From the NCBI GenBank assembly GCA_905250885.1, contig CAJNOQ010003042.1, positions 1-21,669 of the forward strand: a stretch of DNA of 21,669 nucleotides, in the 5' to 3' direction. The stretch's first letter is position 1, and each line of letters begins with the position of its first letter. Source of the stretch: Didymodactylos carnosus. Its lineage: Eukaryota; Rotifera; Eurotatoria; Philodinida; Philodinidae. Below the pieces are notes generated by a model. That model made no database searches. It saw nothing but the letters and a program-made list of their open reading frames with translations, and was not told the DNA's origin. Shown one piece after another: positions 1 to 11,721 of this stretch. The translations under genes were made by a program, and so were the position numbers.

Positions 1-141
1 ATTCTTGTCACTTTCGTGGAAGATCTTATATAAGAATTGAGTAAGATTATTATAAGATGCTTGGAAGATTCTTATATCAGAACCGATCACTAGGACAGTT
101 AAAAACAAAGATAAAAGCAGAAAACAGTTATTGCGAGCGAA

Positions 142-447
142 TTTATACAAATCGCGACTTTCTCGCGAGTCGAGGGAGAGTCGCGCTTTTTTAATTAGAG
201 CAAGCGAGAGTCGCGCCGCGACAGCAGGACTCCCACCGCGAGAAAGAAAAATCGCGATTGATTAACTGATAAAAAACGCGAGTCGCGTAGCGATTATAGC
301 GAATGTATAGAAAAACTCGCGTTTCATCGCGACTTTATAGCGATCGCGAAATTAGCGAGAAATTTCGCGAGTCTATAAGCGATCGCGTTACGCGTTCGCT
401 CCGCGACTTTTTATCGCGACTCGCACCACGACTTCATCGCGATAGTC
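142..447. repeat. CpG-rich block of degenerate TCGCGA/CGCGACT words
   Basis: In an otherwise AT-rich window, this ~300-bp block repeats TCGCGACTTT, ACTCGCG, GCGATCGCG and AGTCGCG in both orientations with irregular spacing. It has no open frame. The words are arranged like the subterminal repeats of the other short elements in this window, but no terminal inverted repeats are clear. The left part of the element, if it is one, may reach the direct repeat GGAAGAT-CTTATAT seen near 18 and 62. Confidence 0.7.
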
Positions 448-504
448 GACATGGGTAGTTTTCTCAATAGTACAGTGTATATATTACAATGAAAATGAAA
501 ATTA

Positions 505-590
505 ATTCCATTAATGGATCTTAAAATTTCAAGTTCCACTAACAAGAATCCAGTGGAAATTGAAATTTTAAGTTCAACTAGTGAAAAGTA
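505..590. repeat. Hairpin: 21-bp inverted repeat within a larger imperfect one
   Basis: CTTAAAATTTCAAGTTCCACT (about 520-540) is the reverse complement, with one mismatch, of a stretch at about 553-573, leaving a short AACAAGAATCC loop. Around it, GTATATATTACAATGAAAAT near 476 and TTTTCACTGCAAGATATAC near 600-618 are also loosely complementary, giving an outer stem. This may be a small foldback element. Confidence 0.6.
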
Positions 591-640
591 AAATTTTAAT
601 TTTCACTGCAAGATATACATGATAGGGTAATAAAAAATTT

Positions 641-3600
641 AAGTACACAATGGTAGTTGTATATACAACTATAGATTATGGCTAGATTTGACGACGTAGA
701 CGAAAACAAGTAACCATGTTAAATCTTTCAGAAAAGATTTTTGAAATCAATAATCACTATAAGATCACGTTCTTGACCTTTCAAAAAGAAAAAACAAACG
801 GACATTGGACCTTGTTCTAATTATTACGGAAATTATACAATGTGAAAAGATTTTTACAACAAATTAGTTCTTTTTTTTCGTCCTACTCGTCATTAACACA
901 TCTCTGTAAGATGAAAAAATATCTACAGTACAGACCATCTGCTTTAAATACAGAAATAAAATTGTTTTTTTATTCCAAACATGTCTGTTAAGACTCGAAG
1001 TTAATCTCAGTAAATAATCGACGTGGATAGTAGACATATATATATATATATAGTTCTATTCTCGTTTTTTTTCTCGGATAAACAAACGCATACAGAAAAA
1101 CAATGTATAACAGATAAGTATTTACGCAATCTAATAAAAAGAAGGCTCGCTATCAATATGTGAAAATTCTGCTTCTATAAATACTCATTACATTATAGAG
1201 GAGCGAAAAACTAATCCAATGAAATGTTTGTTACATATCATTCTTATTCTTCGATGTCTATATATAAGATCATATTTTTTTTAATAATATTTATTGTTTC
1301 TTACATTTCACTAGTCTAAAAAGTGATTAGACCTTAAGCAAGAAAATCCAAATAAAGAAATAGGGCGGTGAATTCGTATAAGTTGTGTTATTAAATATTA
1401 CTTTTTTGTTGCGTTATAATGTCTTCACTTGACATTAAATATTATAGAAGAAACATTCGTTAAGACGACAACATCGTAGAGAAAGTTGACGCTGACTATC
1501 TGTTTTCCGATGTAGTTTGGTGGATAGATTGGAAAAATCTTACTAAAGTCGAAAATAATTCATAATGAATGACGTAAACACTCTCAAGGATCCGAGAATG
1601 TCTCAGAAATTACATTAAAATGACTTTGCAAACTAGTTAAGATAATTTATGTAGGTCAATTTGTAGATAAATCGAATGTGCTATAAAATAAAATATAACA
1701 GGGAAATGGATCTTCTTTTGTTGAAAAATGTCTTAAGTCAACATTCTTAATTCATTCTTATCATGAACACGTTTGACTTGTGTAGTTTCTGTCGCTATTG
1801 CTAAAAGATTTTGATGTTGCGCCGCGATCATATCGAACTATTGCTTCAAAAAGGAAGAATCGAAAGCGATTACGTCGTGACTAGATGAGATCATCTCAGT
1901 TTTATATCGTCATCTCTGTCGTGATCAACTTTCTAAAAGCTATTATATCTACATTTTTCTTGTGAAAACAGAAACTGAGAAAGATATTTTAAATTGTATC
2001 AGTTTAATTAAAAAGCGTGTTTTAGGAGAACTTACAGCCTACACGTTTCCACAACTACGAAAAACAGTACAATAACTCAATTTAACTAATTAAATGACTG
2101 ACAGATTATCAGCTGAATAATTCTTATTTTTTAATAGTATTTAGCGTAAGTTTTTTATTCAATATCATCATTAAAAATCATTGATAAAAATATATATTGG
2201 AATGTCAATAGAGCATTTTATAAAGATCAAAATAAAGAGAATATCCGGATGTAGCACTGTGGCTTGATGTATAGCGACAAATGCTAAATCTCTCGGTGTA
2301 AATAGTATCGAAATATAGTGTGATAAACAGATTATCTGATTCTATTATGACAGAAACATAATCGACAAATGCTGAAAATATGTTTGTACTATAACTATAT
2401 TTAGCGCAATAAAACTTTACTGGAATTTATCCAGATATATGTGTTTTATATATTTATATATCAATAGACCAAAGGGTCCGATATAATTTTCTTCCACTAA
2501 TATCGCCTGATAGTTGCTGACAAAATCCTGATGTAAACTAATAGGAAAAACTTTTTTCCTGTAGTGAAGAGTATGTTCTTTGCAAACTTCTAACATTTTA
2601 CATTATTAAGTTATAGAAAATTGCATCTAATAGAACAGAGCACACATGCTAAAATGTATCTATATGTTGATATCAGCATTTACTATTATTACAACATAAA
2701 ACGCAAAAATTTTTGTTGTCTCTTTGTCTCAAATATGAGTTATATCGGGGTGTGATAACGGATTCGATAGTTTTTTACGGTGCGGTATGTTTTTCTGTCG
2801 GAAAAAAGTTCTATAGATTAGGAGATTGTTTTATCATGGCAATAATAAAACCAGATCATTTTTCATTCAGCTCATTTTTTATTAACGGAAAAGATTCACT
2901 GACCGTGTCAAAACTTTTTTCAATCAACAAGAAATACAAGTCTTTTATTAAGATTTTTTATAACTTCCGTTCAAATTAAAAAGAAACTCTTTTCTTTTAC
3001 TCCTAAAGGCATCCTTCATCTTTCACATCATTATGCGATTTAATGTGAGGAACACAGCAGAATCAGTTTCATTCTCAAATTAAAATCTGAATATTCTTTT
3101 TTGGTTTGGTAATGTCACGTCAAATTTTACATACTGAGTTGCAACAAACTTTGCTCTAGCATAATTTAGACAGTTTGTATTGACTCATTTCGTCTAATAT
3201 GTTCAATCTTTTGGATCCTTCTATTGATTTTCGGTTACTTTATCTATGAAAGTATTACTGGGAAATAAGCACAAGGTGGCTAAATTACTGAGATTTTTCT
3301 ATGCATTATCGGAATACAGCTTTTTTTTTGCTAAGAAAATGAAATAAGAAAATTAATGCCGACTTTTGGTAGCATATCTTCAAGATCTATCAGCAAGGTT
3401 TGTTTTGCTGGATGAGGAATAGAAATTTACTATAGAACAAATTTTTATCGTTGTTTTCTGATAACTTTCCCTTAATCTATAGCTTAATGTTTTTGTCAAG
3501 CTCTATTCCTAACTTGCATTTGTCTAATTCACCTGGACTATACGCTTCAAAAATTATATTGCGTTCAATAATATCTTCAATTATTCTCAATGGGAAATGA

Positions 3601-4266
3601 AAATATTTAAAAAGAGAGAAAAAGGTCAAATATTACAGGATTTCCGAACGACATTTCAACAATATCATTGGTAATTCTGTCAAATAACTTCTAATTTATC
3701 TTCCGGTTAGCAAATAAAAGAATCAAATGTATTCTGTCAAATAATTTAGTGTAGACCACATTAGGATCACTAATAGATCCTTTAAAAACGACATTCTCAA
3801 TACCATAGTCGATGTGATATTCAAGTGACAATGGAGTTTTCATGACTACTAGATTTCTGTAAAATCTAATTTGTCAAATAATCAGATTCTTCGTCAGTCG
3901 ACATTGTTGATTGATTAGAAATTTTCATAAATATTGAGGCACAACTTTAATCGTTGTACAAAATATAGACACAGAACAGTGGATTTAGTTTTGCAATTTA
4001 CTGCAAAGCTAAGTTCGTGTATTCCAATCTCTATTCGTATAAAATGCTTTTGTGTTTTAGTGTCAGTTTAGAAGACTATAATGGAATATTTTTTCACTTG
4101 TATTCTGAAAGAATAACGCTTATATCAAACATTGAGGACACTGACTTGATAAATCTTCAAGTATTTATAACTGTTTCTGTTCTGTAAATTTTCGTTTTTC
4201 ATTTTATTTTTCTAAAGCTTTTAACAGACAGGCGTTGAACAGTTTAGCGACAAAAAAATGTTTCAC
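641..4266. other. Gene-free AT-rich stretch
   Basis: I see no supported gene here. The longest open frame (88 codons at 2713-2979) has no start context, motif or homolog I recognise and is rich in Phe/Ser/Lys, as expected by chance in AT-rich DNA. Minor features are a repeated ATTCTGTCAAATAA (3673 and 3730) and poly-A/T runs. Confidence 0.6.
1036..1052. repeat. AT dinucleotide microsatellite
   Basis: About eight AT units in a row. Nothing else of note nearby. Confidence 0.8.
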
Positions 4267-4796
4267 TTGGATATCAATATTTCCGATCATCAAAAAAATG
4301 CCTTTTGATCACCAAAATTATAATTAATTAGCAAAATAGATAACTTGATCACTGAGTAATTTGCTCAATAGAAAAGCATCAGAATGACAAAGAAAATTCT
4401 TTTGACCTTTTTTGATCAGAATTGGTTTTTGTACACACAACAATAGATTTGTGGACTTTTCTTATACGACCTTCACCTTATCTCTTGCTTACTGTTTGTC
4501 CTATAAAAAAATAACATCGACTTGAGGGGATTCAGCAGGTTTGCTAACCCTCGTAGGCTTGCGCATACTTGTCGAAAAACTCTAAATTTTAGGTGACAGT
4601 ACTACAAAAGCCTGCCAATCCGTAAATTCTGTATGACAGTTACCGTGCCTTACAATCATGTAAGAAAAGCTTCTCTTCATGACAAAAACTATTGTTGTGT
4701 GTGGAAAAACCATCTCTGATAAAAAAGATCAGAAGAACTTCTTTCACATTTTGATGCTTTTCTATAAATTTGGTGATCAAAAATATTGATATCCAA
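4267..4796. repeat. Imperfect inverted repeat with an insertion in the left arm
   Basis: TTGGATATCAATATTT at 4267 and its complement AATATTGATATCCAA ending at 4796 mark the outer ends. The arms continue through GATCACCAAA, TAGAAAAGCATCAAAATG and CACACAACAATAG. The left arm (4267-4446) is about 70 bases longer than the right (4689-4796) because of extra sequence around 4285-4365. The spacer 4447-4688 is non-coding. This is likely a decayed foldback element. Confidence 0.6.
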
Positions 4797-6966
4797 TAAA
4801 AATACGCGCTCATACAAATGAAATAACAAGAATAAGCATTCAACTCGCATTCTATAATATAAGATCGTATTTGAAGAACAGTGACATTTTCTTCATATTA
4901 CTCATACAGAGTGCAAACGAGCTGTATACATAGAAAGAGGCATTCATACAATATTCTAATTTCAAAAAAAAATATGCTAACTGATAAAAAAAGCAATGAT
5001 GCAATTAATTTTTCTATACCATAGACTTCCAGTCAAGAGATAAAAATTTCAAAAAACAACATCAATTTATTCTGTTTAGAATTGCCCAACGTTGACAGAA
5101 CTGAGTACTATTTCCCAAGAGAGATAACTTTCGAGTACCGTTAACTTAATTAATTACTATCAATTAGATGATGTATGTTTTCTTAAAACAATAAATATAC
5201 ATTATAGTGACTTACACTGGTTTTGTATCGGAAGTTTTCTTTTTTCTTATGAACTATATCATATCGTGTCTCTATACATACTCTCGTTTTCTCTCTCCCC
5301 TATTCCCCGAACATTCTCTTCAAAATAGTATTTCACACTATCAAGTAAACTTTTTTCTCCTTTGTCTCTTTTCGTTCCATAGAACAAAAAAAAGAGAATC
5401 ACGAACAATAATTAAACATGTGGAGAAGGCTGGTTAGAATAAATATATTTTTTTACTATGTAGAAAAAAAACAACAAAGATATTATACACTTTCTTTTAC
5501 TATTATATCTAGCTGTCAAAGAAAGAAAAAGCTTTAGCCCATTGTCTATATAGTATAAAGACGGATCTTCTCTGTTTCTAGTTTATTATTCACTAGTTCT
5601 TTTCTAACTTGTATTATTCTTTACGATTACTATAGATACAATTGTGAAGTTTGAAAATTTTCGCAATAAAAAAAAAAGGTTAGAGAGACATAGAAGAAAT
5701 TTCTTTTATAGAAAAATTATCAATAAATAGCTTAAAGATATCACAAAATCTCATATTCCATATAGTCAAATGAAGACCGTGATCAAAATTAAAAGGCCGT
5801 GTAAAAATTGAGTAATAACTTTTTTCTACTACTTCTGTTGGGCTGATAGGCGAACTGTCACTTATTTTTAAGCGATTCTGCTTGATAGCTAATTTCTTTC
5901 TTCATTTAATATCAAACGGCTCCTACTTACCGTTAACGACAAGACATTCAGTAGCATGCGCATTCATCTTCATCCGACTATTTAGGACATTACAACCACC
6001 TCTAATTTCGTAACTCTACGCGTACCAATTGGATAAATGAATTTTCTATAGGAAAATGGGTATTATCTCTTCTTTTTTAGAGACATTGCCACATGAACGT
6101 ACTATGTTGTGCAGTCTGCTGTTCAGCAGATACCTGAACAAATTTGAACAGCTCATGAATGAATCAACCTCTAAGGTCAACCAAAAAAAAGAGTTGAGTA
6201 AATGTCAGAAGAACATCATATTTTTCTTAAACAATAACAGACCTGATTTAGTGGCACGAACACACTGAAATGAGACATCAATTTTATGTGATTCGCTTGA
6301 GTCGTTATTTTTATTATCTATCAGATATAGATAGTTTTATTTTGGCAGCCGATTTACTACTTTATATTTTTGAAAGCTCTTATTTAGTCTTATTTAGACT
6401 CGCAACTTATACAAAGCGATATATAAATGATCATTTGACATCAATTAATACTTGAGCTTGATTTGTTTTTTATACTCAAATTACGTAATAATTGTCACTT
6501 ATGAAAAAAAAATTAATTATATCAAAATGTCATAAGAAAAATAAAAAAAGTGATCTTTATGACCAATGTAGTCAAACTACATTTAGATTTTAACCCTATT
6601 TCACGCCTATATAATATACTATATAGTGTTGAAATTTTTGGTTTTTAATCATAGGCAGGAAAATATTCTAACAACAAAACAACTAACTACATTTAGATTT
6701 CTTTTTAGATAGGAAACTGATTTGATTACATACTATTAGTTTTTCTTATAAACAGGAAAAAAGAAAGGAAAAACTCGCTAATGCGTAAAATATATATAAT
6801 GCTGAAGAATGAATACAAGGTCATATCAAACCTTTATTCTAATACAGATTGTCGAAAAAGTTTTGGCTCATATAGAAAAACGAATACACGATCTCTTACA
6901 GTATGCCATGAGTGAACAGAAACATTTTACTGTTAGTGGATGAACAAAGAAGGGAAGTCAACATGT
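4797..6966. other. Gene-free AT-rich stretch
   Basis: Short open frames at 5207-5437, 6056-6268 and 6270-6455 lack recognisable motifs. A 16-bp direct repeat AACTACATTTAGATTT occurs at 6575 and 6685. Nothing else stands out. Confidence 0.55.
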
Positions 6967-7859
6967 ACACGGTTGGAAATAATATTTTTCCAGGGGGGTA
7001 GAGCTGAAACTACAAATGATATAAAAATGTATTATATACCAAATTAATGCTCATCTAAAATGGAATTGATGTGTACGACTGATATTCTGTATGACGATTA
7101 TTGGCTGTAGAACTATGAAAGTTTCTATGGAGTGCGTCATAATGATTAAATTCTGGGTGTAGCAGTGCTTTGAGTAAAAGTCCCGTAACTTCAACAAAAC
7201 AAACACTTTTTCGATCGAGTTTGTTTTGTTTTGATCAGGAATGATTGCTTTTCTATTACTAATTCTGAAATCAAAACATCGATCAGATTTTCCATTTCTT
7301 ACTTCGGCACATTGCTGAAAATGAGGAAAAAATTTTGAAACTTAGTTCTTCAGCCCACCATCTGCTCTAAAAAAACATTTTTCACAGGCCAGAGGAAACA
7401 GCATGTTCAGAAGTACAAAAAGAACTGAGTTTTCACTTTTGCTACACTCTTTTGCGTGAATAATTGCTGAAGAAAAAAGTCAAATCGAAAAAATACCAAC
7501 TATACAAAGTTTTAATTTTTTTCGCCTTTCGTATAATTTACGTAGTTTCCTTGATTAAAGTTCTAAAATTAAAGTTTACGTATGGTTTTGTAGAATATTT
7601 TGTGGCGCATCTTTTAAAAAAAACACTAACCGCGAGATCCTGAACGTACACGAGAAAAATAGAAAATACTGAGAGGCTCATTCATTATGATGCACTCGAT
7701 AGAAACTTCCATAGTTCTACAGTCAATAATCGTCATACGGAATCTCAGTCATACACATCAATTCCATTTTAGATGAGCATTAATTTGGTATATAATACAT
7801 TTTTATATCATTTGTAGTTTCAGCTCTACCCCCTGGAAAAATATTATTTCCAACCGTGT
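6967..7859. repeat. Large inverted repeat, ~179-bp arms around a 536-bp centre
   Basis: The left arm 6967-7145 starts ACACGGTTGGAAATAATATT; the right arm 7682-7859 ends with its reverse complement, AATATTATTTCCAACCGTGT. Similarity continues along the whole arm (for example CAGGGGGGTAGAGCTGAAAC against its complement) with scattered mismatches, to TCATAATGA at the inner edge. The centre holds no recognisable gene but has a small 12-bp hairpin (7193-7204 with 7219-7230). This fits a foldback or long-terminal-inverted-repeat DNA transposon that lost its enzyme. No clear target duplication is seen. Confidence 0.75.
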
Positions 7860-8299
7860 GGTAGAATCGACCCAAATGAGATTATTTTATAAAATGAAAG
7901 TCGTATTGTTCCTCTATAGTTTTTAGTACTCTTAGTTGGAAAAAGTTCATTGCTAAGAACGGAAGTTGAACAACATGTTTTCATATTAATAATGCGTAAA
8001 GTTTTAAAAATAGTGAATAACATTTTTGAGAAAAATTTACTTGCAAAACGATAGAGCTTGAATACAGCTGATCGAGTTGAGTAGAATACATGTAAACCTT
8101 TGACCAATATCTCCTGCCTAATTATCTTGAAAAAACTACCATTAGAGAAGTAATAATAAAAATCACATCTCTACTAATACGTAACATTTTATAAGTCGAC
8201 TAGACTATGACTACAGACATACTATAGTGTAATTGATAGCACTTGACGAGTCTACAATACTGCTATAAAATACTCTGTAATATTCTACAGCAGTACAAT

Positions 8300-8686
8300 T
8301 AGGCATGCAACAGTTATGGTTAACTGTAACTGTAAAAACTGTTTCAGTTAAAACTGTCACAGTTAAAAATTGTTACAGAGTATGTGATTTTCATGTTTCG
8401 AGAATATTGAAGAGATTGAAATACTGTTTTCATATCTTAAGGTTTGAAAACAGTATTTCAATCTCTTCAATATTCTCGAAACATGAAAATCAAATACTAA
8501 CTGTAAATATATATATATCTCCCGACGCTTATACACACTCCAAATGTTCGAATTGTGTTTGCTTCTTTCAAAAATTTTTAACTATAACAGTCTTTAACTG
8601 TACCAGTTTTAACTGAGACAGTTTTACATTTCTACAGTTTTACAGTTACAGTTAAGTGCGCTTTAACTGAAACTGGTGCATACCTA
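8300..8686. mobile_element. Short non-autonomous DNA transposon (MITE) with AACTGT words and a perfect hairpin core
   Basis: The element runs 8302-8684, with TA at 8300-8301 and 8685-8686 as a likely target-site duplication. Its ends are related inverted repeats, GGCATGCAACAGTT on the left and GGTATGCACCAGTT on the reverse of the right end. Both subterminal regions are filled with AACTGT/ACAGTT words in several spacings. The centre is a perfect inverted repeat of 47 bp (8386-8432 and 8445-8491) around a 12-base loop. No transposase is encoded; the open frame across it is an accident of the repeat. A TA duplication suggests mobilisation by a Tc1/mariner-like enzyme, but other superfamilies remain possible. 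Confidence 0.75.
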
Positions 8687-8760
8687 AGTAAAACACTTTC
8701 TTGACGAGATATGGATCAAATATTACCATTTCCCAATACTGCCATTTTCACTATCAGAAA

Positions 8761-8994
8761 TGTATTTTTTCACAAAATCAAGACGATATATGGAATCAGA
8801 GCTAAAAGCTGAGTCAAACAAAATATCTTGAGACCATATTTGTATGCACTCATTTTTTCAAATATCCGAATAGAAAGAAGTCGAAATCTTGCCACCAGGA
8901 TAAAAGCCATTCCAAAATTCGGAGACATATATCCTTCGACTCAGCTTTTGACGCTAATTCCGAATATTGTCTTGGTTTTGTGAAAAAAATGTCA
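8761..8994. repeat. Imperfect inverted repeat, ~55-bp arms
   Basis: The left arm (8761-8815) contains TTTTTTCACAAAATCAAGAC and AAAAGCTGAGTC. The right arm (8938-8994) contains the complements GACTCAGCTTTTGAC and GTCTTGGTTTTGTGAAAAAA. Identity is roughly 80% by eye. It begins about 75 bp right of the AACTGT element. No coding content. Confidence 0.6.
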
Positions 8995-9262
8995 ATGACA
9001 AACAATGAACTATTCTCTACGTTCTCGAGTTAATTGACAGTTAAGAAATAAACAATAATTTTAACAATAATTAATAAACAAAAATTCGATTTATCGAATA
9101 AACCTTGCTATATTACTTTTCATACTTGATCTAAAAAAATCTACGCGATGTTCTGATGACGAATAGCAGATTTCGTTAAATTGACAAATACCGCTAGTTA
9201 TTGAAGTGAGAAACTAAAACATGAATTTGTCATCATTTTTTTAACAAGACAACAGTAAAAAA

Positions 9263-9883
9263 TAATGTGTCGCATTTATATGTCGCAAACTCTCTGAGCA
9301 AAATGTATCGCAAAAGAATGTGTTGCGGTCGAAGTGTCGCAGATACTAAGATTTGAAAGATATAGTTTTAGTACATGTGTTAGGCTCTAGGAAGAAAACC
9401 ACGCCGCTCCTGCCTCTGTTTTAGTATGCGTTAACATTCTCCATTTGATATTTCTTTTTCATCTCTTGCTCTTGAACGCAGAGACAGATGTTTCTGATAA
9501 AAGAAAAATGTAACTCATTTCTTTGATCTAGTAGTTTTCTAAGACTTGAAACCTTCCTTTGAGGCAAATGGAACTTACTTGTTCGTACTTCGTAGCCACC
9601 GTCTAAGTTAATCCAGTTTAACCTAGTTTTTATAAACAATTCGATCACTGGTTATGCTCCTAAAATCATATCTCAATAGCTAAACTCTTTTGAGCCCGTT
9701 GGAAATTACAGACAAGTTCGTCGCATCGACATTACGTAGAGTGGCTGAAACAAAGTACAATTATTTTAAAAATAGAATAAGAGACGAACAGTACTAAATC
9801 CTCACTATTTTCTATACGGTTAAAGAAATGTGTCGTATATATTGCAGAATATGTCACATTTTTGCGACCCATACGACACATTA
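9263..9883. mobile_element. Candidate MITE bounded by ATGTGTCGYAT ends, with TGTCGCA words
   Basis: The left end reads TA-ATGTGTCGCAT and the right end reads ATACGACACAT-TA, so inverted termini lie between two TA dinucleotides (9263-9264 and 9882-9883). Inside the left end TGTCGCA, TATCGCA, TGTTGCG and TGTCGCA recur within 90 bases; inside the right end TGTCGTA, TTGCGACC and ACGACACA recur. A 12-bp inverted pair, 9827-9838 with 9871-9882, forms a small hairpin at the right end. The middle, about 9400-9800, has no convincing coding frame. The right-end hairpin could alternatively be a separate, shorter unit. Confidence 0.5.
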
Positions 9884-10213
9884 TATTTTAGTATGAGAGC
9901 AGGTTAATATAACTTAAGAGCCATTGCACGAAAGCCACGATCGACGTTCTTCAATCGCTGTTCCCAAAAAAAAATTCAAACTAGGGGTTCTTGTAGACTA
10001 AACATTTTAATGAATTTTGGTAAAAGGAGCAAATCAAAAAGTTGTATTATTGCTGAGATATTGAAATTTTACGAAAAGCCCCGAAAAACCTAGATTCCGC
10101 CATCTTAAAAATTTGCCAACTTTAAAACCTTGTAATTCAGTAACAACAGATTACTTAACCTTGGAGATTTTACCATACATAGTAGATAGTGCGAGAAAAC
10201 TTTTAATTTTTCT

Positions 10214-11228
10214 GTAGCACCCATATAAAACAAAGTCGACCGTGAGACTTTCAACCATATTTCCAAATAGATTATGTGCTTTGGCATATAATCTATTTGG
10301 ATCTCAGGATTGACTTCGAGTAGAAGCTACCTTGAAAGAGAAAGAGTAACATAAGGTAAAATAAAATAAACATTGCCATCAGATTTAGCATGGTCGACTA
10401 TGGTTGGTCTGGTCTTCTTTCAAGTTTACTCGAAGCCACTGCGTGCCAGTCCTGGGGCCCCATGAAAACCAGATACAACGTCCAAATCACTCAAAATCAA
10501 AGTCTCGCTTCGCTTCATTTTGAAGAGGACACTTTAGGCTATTTAGTCATTAAGAAACCAATATATTACCATATATATTGCTACTTTATCGTTTAAAGTT
10601 ACAAAACGTTTTTCTAGAGATCTCCTAGGCTGAGAATTCCTTTCAGCTTTGTTTTAGTTATAAAAAGATAGCTTAAAGTCTTAGCTATCGAATCGCAAAA
10701 ACCACGAGTTTCTATCGCCTTTCGTTCTTGAGTTATTCAAAAACCACTGACTGGCATAAGAAAATCCACCAGAAGGGAACCTATTAGAGTTGTCCTCGGT
10801 GGAACTCGCACATAGGACTGCATTAATAGTAGAATTAACTTGTTCTTGTATTACCATTGAATTCCTTGTCAAAAGTTGCACATCAAACTGGTTTTTATGA
10901 AATTTTAATATACTACAGCAGAAATACACTGATTGAAGCAAGCCTTTAGAACTCGGTGCCCCCGTAGCCGCTTTAAACCCACAAATCACAGAATGGACTA
11001 TGATATTACACCTGGTGTGCTGCAGCAGTATACTAAGGGGCTTCGGAATGGTCCCGTTTCCATGGAGAAAATCTTTCCTCAAAAATTGCAACTTTCAAAT
11101 CGTCTGTATTAAAAACGAAAACACCGGAGGCCGTCAAACTTTTACCAAATATGCTTTGGCATATGATCTGTTTGGAAATATGGTTGAAAGTCTCACGGTC
11201 GACTTTGTTTTAAATGGGTGCTACAGGA
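10214..11228. repeat. Inverted repeat (~75-bp arms) flanking ~850 bp of unknown sequence
   Basis: The left arm around 10214-10290 reads CTGTAGCACCCAT, CAAAGTCGACCGTGAGACTT and TCAACCATATTTCCAAA. The right arm around 11150-11228 is the reverse complement with few changes. The match continues more weakly outside the arms (GTAGATAG/CTATACAG-like). The centre contains short open frames on both strands, the longest on the minus strand at 10681-11091, but their composition and lack of familiar motifs make them unconvincing. One plus-strand frame at 10993-11112 reads more like protein (MDYDITPGVLQQY and on) but is short and unplaced. This is probably a degraded transposon with terminal inverted repeats. 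Confidence 0.6.
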
Positions 11229-11321
11229 AAACTTTCTATCAACTGTATAGTAATCAATATTAATATAATTTGATAATTGATACATGGCTTTATAAGTTAC
11301 ATTTGTTATTTTATTTACGAG

Positions 11322-11721
11322 TTACAATGAAACAGGTAATTTTACAGTATTAACACATCTGCCGCATTTGATTGCAAGCTCAGTTCCAGACAAAGTACCA
11401 TTTTCATATCTTTTAAAATATTCCTTCAATTTATTATCACAATTATTGTATACTTTCTTCCGTTTGACTGTTTGCGTGAAAGACTCTGTATAACGTGTAT
11501 AATTATATTCATTTTCTTCTTTTAATGCTTCGATAAACTCATAAATATGTGGATGGACACCAAAATGCTGTTTTAATCGATTATGAAAACCTGCGACATA
11601 ATTATTTGTTCGCGACTGATCAGTAATAATTAAATCATGAACATTCCAAATAAATGATGGAATATATAGCGTCATCATCAACATATGTATCTGTTATATA
11701 ATCATTGAATGTTGTGGTTCC
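11322..11721 (-). pseudogene. MULE-type transposase C-terminal remnant, frameshifted
   Basis: The minus strand from 11684 to 11322 reads SFIWNVHDLIITDQSRTNNY, then FHNRLKQHFGVHPHIYEFIE, then a basic tail and a stop. The pattern WNV-D, a short gap, RTNN-V-G-H-RL, HP-I-FI--LK-E is typical of the C-terminal end of Mutator-like (MULE) transposases, which in invertebrates often travel with FLYWCH zinc fingers. The preceding residues FNDYITDTYVDDDAIYS, also expected in that family, lie in another frame (11709 down to about 11675), so a frameshift falls around 11665-11690. The catalytic core and the N-terminal half are absent. The piece abuts a dispersed repeat near 11722-11760. It is a dead fragment; the family call is from motif memory and not from a search. 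Confidence 0.6.

Noticed and set aside
1-120. Telomeric repeat at the window edge
   Set aside because: No short G-rich tandem unit is present; only a loose direct repeat of GGAAGAT-CTTATAT is seen.
142-447. CRISPR array or satellite
   Set aside because: Words are degenerate, in both orientations and irregularly spaced; there are no equal repeats with unique spacers and no fixed period.
8305-8616. 103-codon open frame on the plus strand
   Set aside because: It runs through the AACTGT words and the perfect hairpin of the short transposon; the open frame is a by-product of the repeat.
10681-11091. 136-codon open frame on the minus strand
   Set aside because: No recognisable motif, overlaps frames on the other strand, and lies within an inverted-repeat element. 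Kept only as part of the unknown core.
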